In this document: positions 42,001-44,636 of the stretch, in pieces
Layout: each line of letters starts with the position of its first letter
Numbering within the stretch: the stretch's first letter is position 1
Assembly (NCBI GenBank): GCA_902825945.1
Contig: CADECY010000079.1
Span: forward strand, 1 to 44,636
Reading direction: 5' to 3'
DNA: 44,636 nt
Source of the DNA: an uncultured Acidobacteriota bacterium
Lineage (GTDB): Bacteria; Acidobacteriota; Terriglobia; Bryobacterales; Bryobacteraceae
Position numbers and translations under genes: made by a program
Notes under the pieces: model-generated
Told to the model about the DNA's origin: nothing
Seen by the model: the letters and a program-made list of their open reading frames with translations, nothing else
Databases searched by the model: none

Positions 42001-42447
42001 GGCGGATGGCAGCTCAACGGCATCACCACATTCCAGAGCGGACAGCCCCTCGTGATCGGCAACGCGGTGCCCACCAATTCAGGCGCCACGCGTCCGCACA
42101 ACATCGGGCGTTCAGCGGCCAAGTCCGGACCAGTGCATGAACGCCTCACGGCCTACTTCGACACCACCGCCTTCGCGCCCCCCGGACCCTTCGAGTTCGG
42201 CACAACAGGCCGCACCCTGCCCGACGTTCGCACGGACGGCGTCCGCAACTTCGATCTCTCGCTGTTCAAGAACTTCGCTGTCACCGAGAAGTCGACCCTG
42301 CAACTCCGGGCCGAGTTTTTCAACGTCTTCAACACGGTCCGTTTCGACGGCCCCAACGGCACCTTCGGCAATCCCGGATTCGGCAGCATCAACGCGCAAG
42401 AGAATCTCCCGCGCAACGTACAACTCGCTCTGCGCTTCAGCTTCTGA
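39085..42447 (+). CDS. Oar-like TonB-dependent outer-membrane receptor
   Basis: A 1120-residue outer-membrane receptor. MSIPRSLACLVVCALLALGQ is the signal peptide. Residues about 22-112 are a carboxypeptidase-regulatory-like beta sandwich (LSGTVSDQSGAAIANAKVSI, LIPGEYQLTVEASGFRRF). A plug domain follows at about 118-240 (ELPLNGRNVVGLAALVTGVT, NDVLVDGVPLALC), then a large 22-stranded barrel with many RYSYNF and LGLRWDVE type strands. It ends in the aromatic RFSF typical of outer-membrane barrels. No TonB box was located with confidence. This class is expanded in Acidobacteriota. The sulfatase gene begins four bases after its stop, so the receptor probably imports the product or substrate of that enzyme. 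Confidence 0.92.
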   Translation: MSIPRSLACLVVCALLALGQSTTAELSGTVSDQSGAAIANAKVSIRSAATSETREATADSAGGFLLGQLIPGEYQLTVEASGFRRFVRSGVVLQVGQRARVELALTVGSQTESIEVTAEPPLLDTSEASLGQAIENRKILELPLNGRNVVGLAALVTGVTPGAGFGIGVPDGRAALIQASTANLVVNGGMSAHNDVLVDGVPLALCCQNQIAFIPSIDATQEFRVRTNLFDAEYGRTSGGVITYATRSGANDLHASVFEFLRNKQLDANNFFSNRAGVRRGHFVYNQFGGRVGGRIIRDKTFYFANFEAIENRRGSFLSGITPTDAEKGGQFAQAIFDPLSVQQSGTTFTRTPFPGNRIPTSRFDPVAVNLSKLWPGPNTSGTNNFISNASATDAERQLTGRIDHLFTQTHRLFARYSYNFNDGLLPDWFGNIASPGVFAQQIRNHNGVVDDTLTLSPTMTVNVRYGLTRQSNVREPRSTGTDLTQFGWPAAFSAARQDTSLPRITPAGYLALSSNHLFERIAEVHALAGTVHKIRGRHSLKFGTDWRVYRANWVNNGTAAGQFAFNTGFTRGPNAQTGGGGNSFASFLLGNPASGNIIILEPSASPQLYHGLFAQDDIRLNSKLTLNLGLRWDVETPRWERYDRLSYFNPDAASPLAGPTGIPGLRGGLEFVGVNGNPRKQQDIDWNNLGPRFGLAYALSSKIALRTGYGITFVPTTSRYVNNSNQGFASTTTFFSSVDGVTPVGVLRDPFPSGVVRPPGASGGLATSVGESFGTLLRNDPVGYSQQWSANLQFEPFQNLLIDAAYAGSKGTALPAPYNMNQLDSRLLSQGAALLQQVPNPFRTFASPGTLSGANTTRLQLQRPFPQYTGLTNNLGGVGSSTYHSFQLKVNKRLSRGFSVLGSYTNGKILTDTAPFLTSFLDPAPGFQDVYNRRLDRALATQDIAQRLAISYVWEIPFARGAAPRAVKLALGGWQLNGITTFQSGQPLVIGNAVPTNSGATRPHNIGRSAAKSGPVHERLTAYFDTTAFAPPGPFEFGTTGRTLPDVRTDGVRNFDLSLFKNFAVTEKSTLQLRAEFFNVFNTVRFDGPNGTFGNPGFGSINAQENLPRNVQLALRFSF

Positions 42448-42451
42448 CCAT

Positions 42452-43972
42452 ATGACACGGCGATCCTTTCTCGCCAGCGCGCTCGCCGCCGGACGCGACA
42501 AACCGAATGTCCTGTTCGTCGCCTTCGATGACCTGCGCCCGCAAATCGGCTGCTACGGCGATCGATTCGCACACACGCCGAGTATCGATTCGATCGCCGC
42601 GCGCGGCGTCTTGTTCGAACGCGCCTACTGCCAGCAGGCGCTCTGCGGACCCTCGCGCGCATCGCTCCTCACCGGTCTGCGGCCCGACACCATTCGTGTC
42701 CACGATCTCACCACGCCCTTCCGCCGCGCCGTTCCCGATGCCGTCACACTTCCGCAACTCTTCAAGAACCACGGCTATCACACCGAGAACATCGGAAAGA
42801 TCTTCCACGGTCACGAACTGATGAATGATCGCGCGAGTTGGTCCGTGCCGGAGCGCCTTCACATGGTCACCAAGCGCGACCAGTATGCCCTGAAGCAGAA
42901 TCAGCCGGCCGAAGAGTGGACCAAGACCGTTGCCACCGAACGCGCCGATGTTGCCGATGAAGCCTACATCGACGGACGCGTGGCGGCCGATGCCGTCGAC
43001 ACCCTACATCGAATCAAGGATCGCCCCTTCTTCCTCGGGGTCGGCATCACGAAGCCACACCTCCCGTTCACCGCGCCATCCAAATATTGGAATCTTTTCG
43101 ACCGCGCGAAGCTGCCGCTTGCGGCCAATCCCGGTCCAGCGCGAGGGGCAGCCAGCTTCGCGATTCCCTCCTATAGTGAACTCCGCAGCTACGCGGACTT
43201 TCCGAAAGACGGAACGATTCCCGAAGCGAAGATTCGCGAGGCCATGCACGGCTACTACGCCGCAACTGCGTATGCGGATGCCTGTCTCGGCCGAGTCTTG
43301 CGTGCCCTCGATCGCCTGAATCTCACTCGCAACACGATCGTCGCGCTTTGGGGCGATCATGGCTGGCACCTGGGCGAGCACGGCCACTGGGGCAAGTCCA
43401 CCAACTTCGAAGCCGGTACGCGTGCGCCGTTGATCGTTGCCGCCCCCGGCGTCTCTCGCACGGGCGCGCGATGCCGGGGATTGGTCGAGTTCGTCGATAT
43501 CTATCCCACTCTCGCCGAACTCTGCGCGCTGCCGGCGCCCGCGAATCTCGAAGGCCAGAGCTTCGTGCCGCTGCTCCGCCGTCCGGAACAACGCGGCAAG
43601 CTGGCCGCTTTCAGCCAATATCCACGGCCTTCGAGCACGAAGGCGTCGGGCACCGACAGCATCCTGAAGGGAGACACGATGGGTTACACGATGCGGACCG
43701 AAGCGCACAGGGCCGCGGAGCCGCCGTGCCAACAGTGGAGGAACACGACGAGATTCGGGCGGCGACCGGCTCCGTTGTGCGCGTGTTCCTTAGAGGCGTT
43801 CCGCTATACCGAATGGCGCCGAGGCAGCGAGGTGATCGAGACCGAAGCCTACGATCATCGCCGCGATCCGGCCGAGACGGTGAACGTCGCCGGCGATCCC
43901 GCCTATGCCGAACCCGTCGCACGATTGAAGCGGATAATGCAAGCCGGATGGCGCGGAGCCAAACGTGCGTAG
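42452..43972 (+). CDS. Exported sulfatase (iduronate-2-sulfatase-like) carrying an in-frame insertion
   Basis: A 506-residue sulfatase. The signature CGPSRASLLTG (Cys65) is the site converted to formylglycine, so an FGE enzyme is needed. LFVAFDDLRPQIGCYGD supplies Asp26/Asp27 as metal ligands, GVGITKPHLPF the His/Lys pair, and ALWGDHGWHLGEHGHWGK the last Asp-His and Lys. MTRRSFLASALAAG is a twin-arginine-like start. The layout is that of iduronate-2-sulfatase/choline-sulfatase relatives. Residues 419-449 are unlike the rest (Arg-, Cys- and Pro-rich) and split the common phrase MRTE-x-(F/Y)RYTEWRRG; this segment is an inserted 93-base block containing the palindromic element. Activity may be affected. 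Confidence 0.88.
   Translation: MTRRSFLASALAAGRDKPNVLFVAFDDLRPQIGCYGDRFAHTPSIDSIAARGVLFERAYCQQALCGPSRASLLTGLRPDTIRVHDLTTPFRRAVPDAVTLPQLFKNHGYHTENIGKIFHGHELMNDRASWSVPERLHMVTKRDQYALKQNQPAEEWTKTVATERADVADEAYIDGRVAADAVDTLHRIKDRPFFLGVGITKPHLPFTAPSKYWNLFDRAKLPLAANPGPARGAASFAIPSYSELRSYADFPKDGTIPEAKIREAMHGYYAATAYADACLGRVLRALDRLNLTRNTIVALWGDHGWHLGEHGHWGKSTNFEAGTRAPLIVAAPGVSRTGARCRGLVEFVDIYPTLAELCALPAPANLEGQSFVPLLRRPEQRGKLAAFSQYPRPSSTKASGTDSILKGDTMGYTMRTEAHRAAEPPCQQWRNTTRFGRRPAPLCACSLEAFRYTEWRRGSEVIETEAYDHRRDPAETVNVAGDPAYAEPVARLKRIMQAGWRGAKRA
43706..43798 (+). repeat. In-frame insertion containing palindromic element copy 2
   Basis: The block adds exactly 31 codons to the sulfatase. It is flanked by GAAGCG (43700-43705) and GAGGCG (43793-43798), a possible imperfect duplication of the target. 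Inside lies a 52-base palindromic element at 43739-43790 with perfect nine-base ends AGGAACACG (43739-43747) and CGTGTTCCT (43782-43790). A second interlocked pair, CGGAGCCG (43716-43723) and CGGCTCCG (43767-43774), crosses it. Its minus strand closely matches the element at 15235-15287. Confidence 0.65.
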
Positions 43973-44636
43973 CGCCCTGGCCGCATTGGCCGCAACCGCG
44001 TTGGCGCAACATCCGGAGCTCTTGCTGAAAGACGCTTCCCTGCTCGCGTCCCCGAAATCGCTGAAGATCGTACCCGCGAAGACCAGCACCGTCTATCGCG
44101 CCGAAGCGGGCAAGTGGCAGTTCAACTTGCATTCCTACGTCACGCGCCACGAAGGCATGTTCTGGGCGATCTGGTCATCGGGCCGCGAAGACGAAGATTC
44201 GTCCAGCCAACTGATCCGATATGCGACGAGCAGCGACGGCCACACATGGTCCGAACCGCGAACCGTCGCCGAAGATCCCGATGGGCCCGAGGGTCCGCGC
44301 CGTTGGATAGCCCGCGGAATCTTCGTGCGTGACGGGAAGCTACAGGCGCTGCTCGCCGGATACGAAGGTCCGCGCGACACACCGCATGGCCGCGAGAGCT
44401 GGCACGGCCTCCGGCTCCACCGCTTCGAGTGGACCGGCACCGAATGGGCCAATCGCGGCGTAATGGTCGAAGACTGCATGAACAACTACCCGCCGCGCTC
44501 TCACGGCGGGCCGCTCGTCATGACCTGCCGCGACAGCTTGGCGCGCATGTCTACCGCCTACGAGGACAACGGCCGCTGGATCGTCACCCGCCTCCCGGGC
44601 GAACCTCCGCACCATCGCATGAGCGAGCCGAGCGAA
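43965..44636 (+). CDS. Sialidase-fold (BNR/Asp-box) protein, 3' partial
   Basis: The first 224 codons of a protein cut by the window end. It starts at GTG 43965, overlapping the sulfatase stop by eight bases. MRSALAALAATALAQHPELL is the signal peptide. LHSYVTRHEGMFWAIWSSGR is the first sialidase strand, ATSSDGHTWSEPRTVAED an Asp-box (S-x-D-G-x-T-W), and GIFVRDGKLQALLAGYEG and NYPPRSHGGPLVMTCRDSLA later propeller strands. It may be an exo-sialidase-like glycoside hydrolase; the catalytic Tyr and Arg triad cannot be checked in full here. It forms an operon with the sulfatase and receptor. Confidence 0.78.
   Translation, partial: MRSALAALAATALAQHPELLLKDASLLASPKSLKIVPAKTSTVYRAEAGKWQFNLHSYVTRHEGMFWAIWSSGREDEDSSSQLIRYATSSDGHTWSEPRTVAEDPDGPEGPRRWIARGIFVRDGKLQALLAGYEGPRDTPHGRESWHGLRLHRFEWTGTEWANRGVMVEDCMNNYPPRSHGGPLVMTCRDSLARMSTAYEDNGRWIVTRLPGEPPHHRMSEPSE

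Noticed and set aside
1..44636. Search by eye for tRNA, rRNA, CRISPR arrays, riboswitches and insertion sequences
   Set aside because: No cloverleaf with a GTTCRA-type arm, no regularly spaced direct repeats, no known aptamer core and no transposase gene were seen; a covariance-model scan would be needed to be certain.

Overview
The window is GC-rich and densely coded, and reads like a chromosome of an Acidobacteriota member close to the Solibacter/Bryobacter group. The signs are a Solibacter-type C-terminal domain protein (21191-22057), a 1120-residue Oar-like TonB-dependent receptor with an N-terminal carboxypeptidase-regulatory domain, DUF1501 and DUF3500 proteins, VCBS-repeat and POTRA proteins of a diderm cell, and many exported proteins. 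This placement is inference from gene content; there is no rRNA gene in the window. No tRNA, rRNA, CRISPR array or intact insertion sequence was seen.

Layout. 1-1345: the 3' part of a histidine operon (hisF, hisA). 1353-1999: a vapBC toxin-antitoxin pair. 2104-4310: a B12-binding-type radical SAM protein and a GAF-like protein. 4323-6733 (minus): an exported phosphatase-superfamily protein and a DUF1501 protein. 6768-10627: coaX, an unrecognised protein, an exported protein made of four DUF3395-like repeats and a YcjF-like membrane protein. 11014-13650 (minus): a SurA-like chaperone, a YhaM-like OB/HD nuclease and a BlaI-type repressor. 14126-16180 (minus): a DUF3500 protein and an M23 peptidase. 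16338-19270 (minus): scpA, scpB, rluB and a CoA-binding protein, closed by a strong hairpin. 19358-22767: a Gfo/Idh/MocA oxidoreductase, a badly frameshifted pseudogene, a Solibacter-type exported protein and remnants of a ParDE-like pair. 22768-25874 (minus): three exported proteins in one operon (VWA-like, methyltransferase fold, POTRA-only).

26608-29918: a DUF2238 membrane protein, a beta-propeller protein, an intradiol-dioxygenase-fold protein and a WD40 protein. 30140-32377 (minus): a VCBS/FG-GAP protein. 32488-33053: a Doc-type toxin with a small unrelated antitoxin. 33083-36377: thpR, then an ECF sigma factor, its membrane anti-sigma factor, a DUF3106 protein and a WG-repeat lipoprotein. 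36473-38374 (minus): a serine hydrolase with five novel-looking N-terminal repeats. 38573-38988: a TraR/DksA-type zinc-finger protein with a tiny coupled leader reading frame. 39085 to the end: a TonB receptor, a sulfatase and a sialidase-fold protein, probably a system for taking up and breaking down sulfated glycans or related polymers.

The most interesting signals outside the genes are: a dispersed 52-53 bp palindromic element present twice, one copy lying in frame inside the sulfatase gene; two promoters whose -10 box sits six bases before the ATG, which predicts leaderless mRNAs; a terminator hairpin sharing bases with the next promoter; and at least two decayed loci between intact genes.
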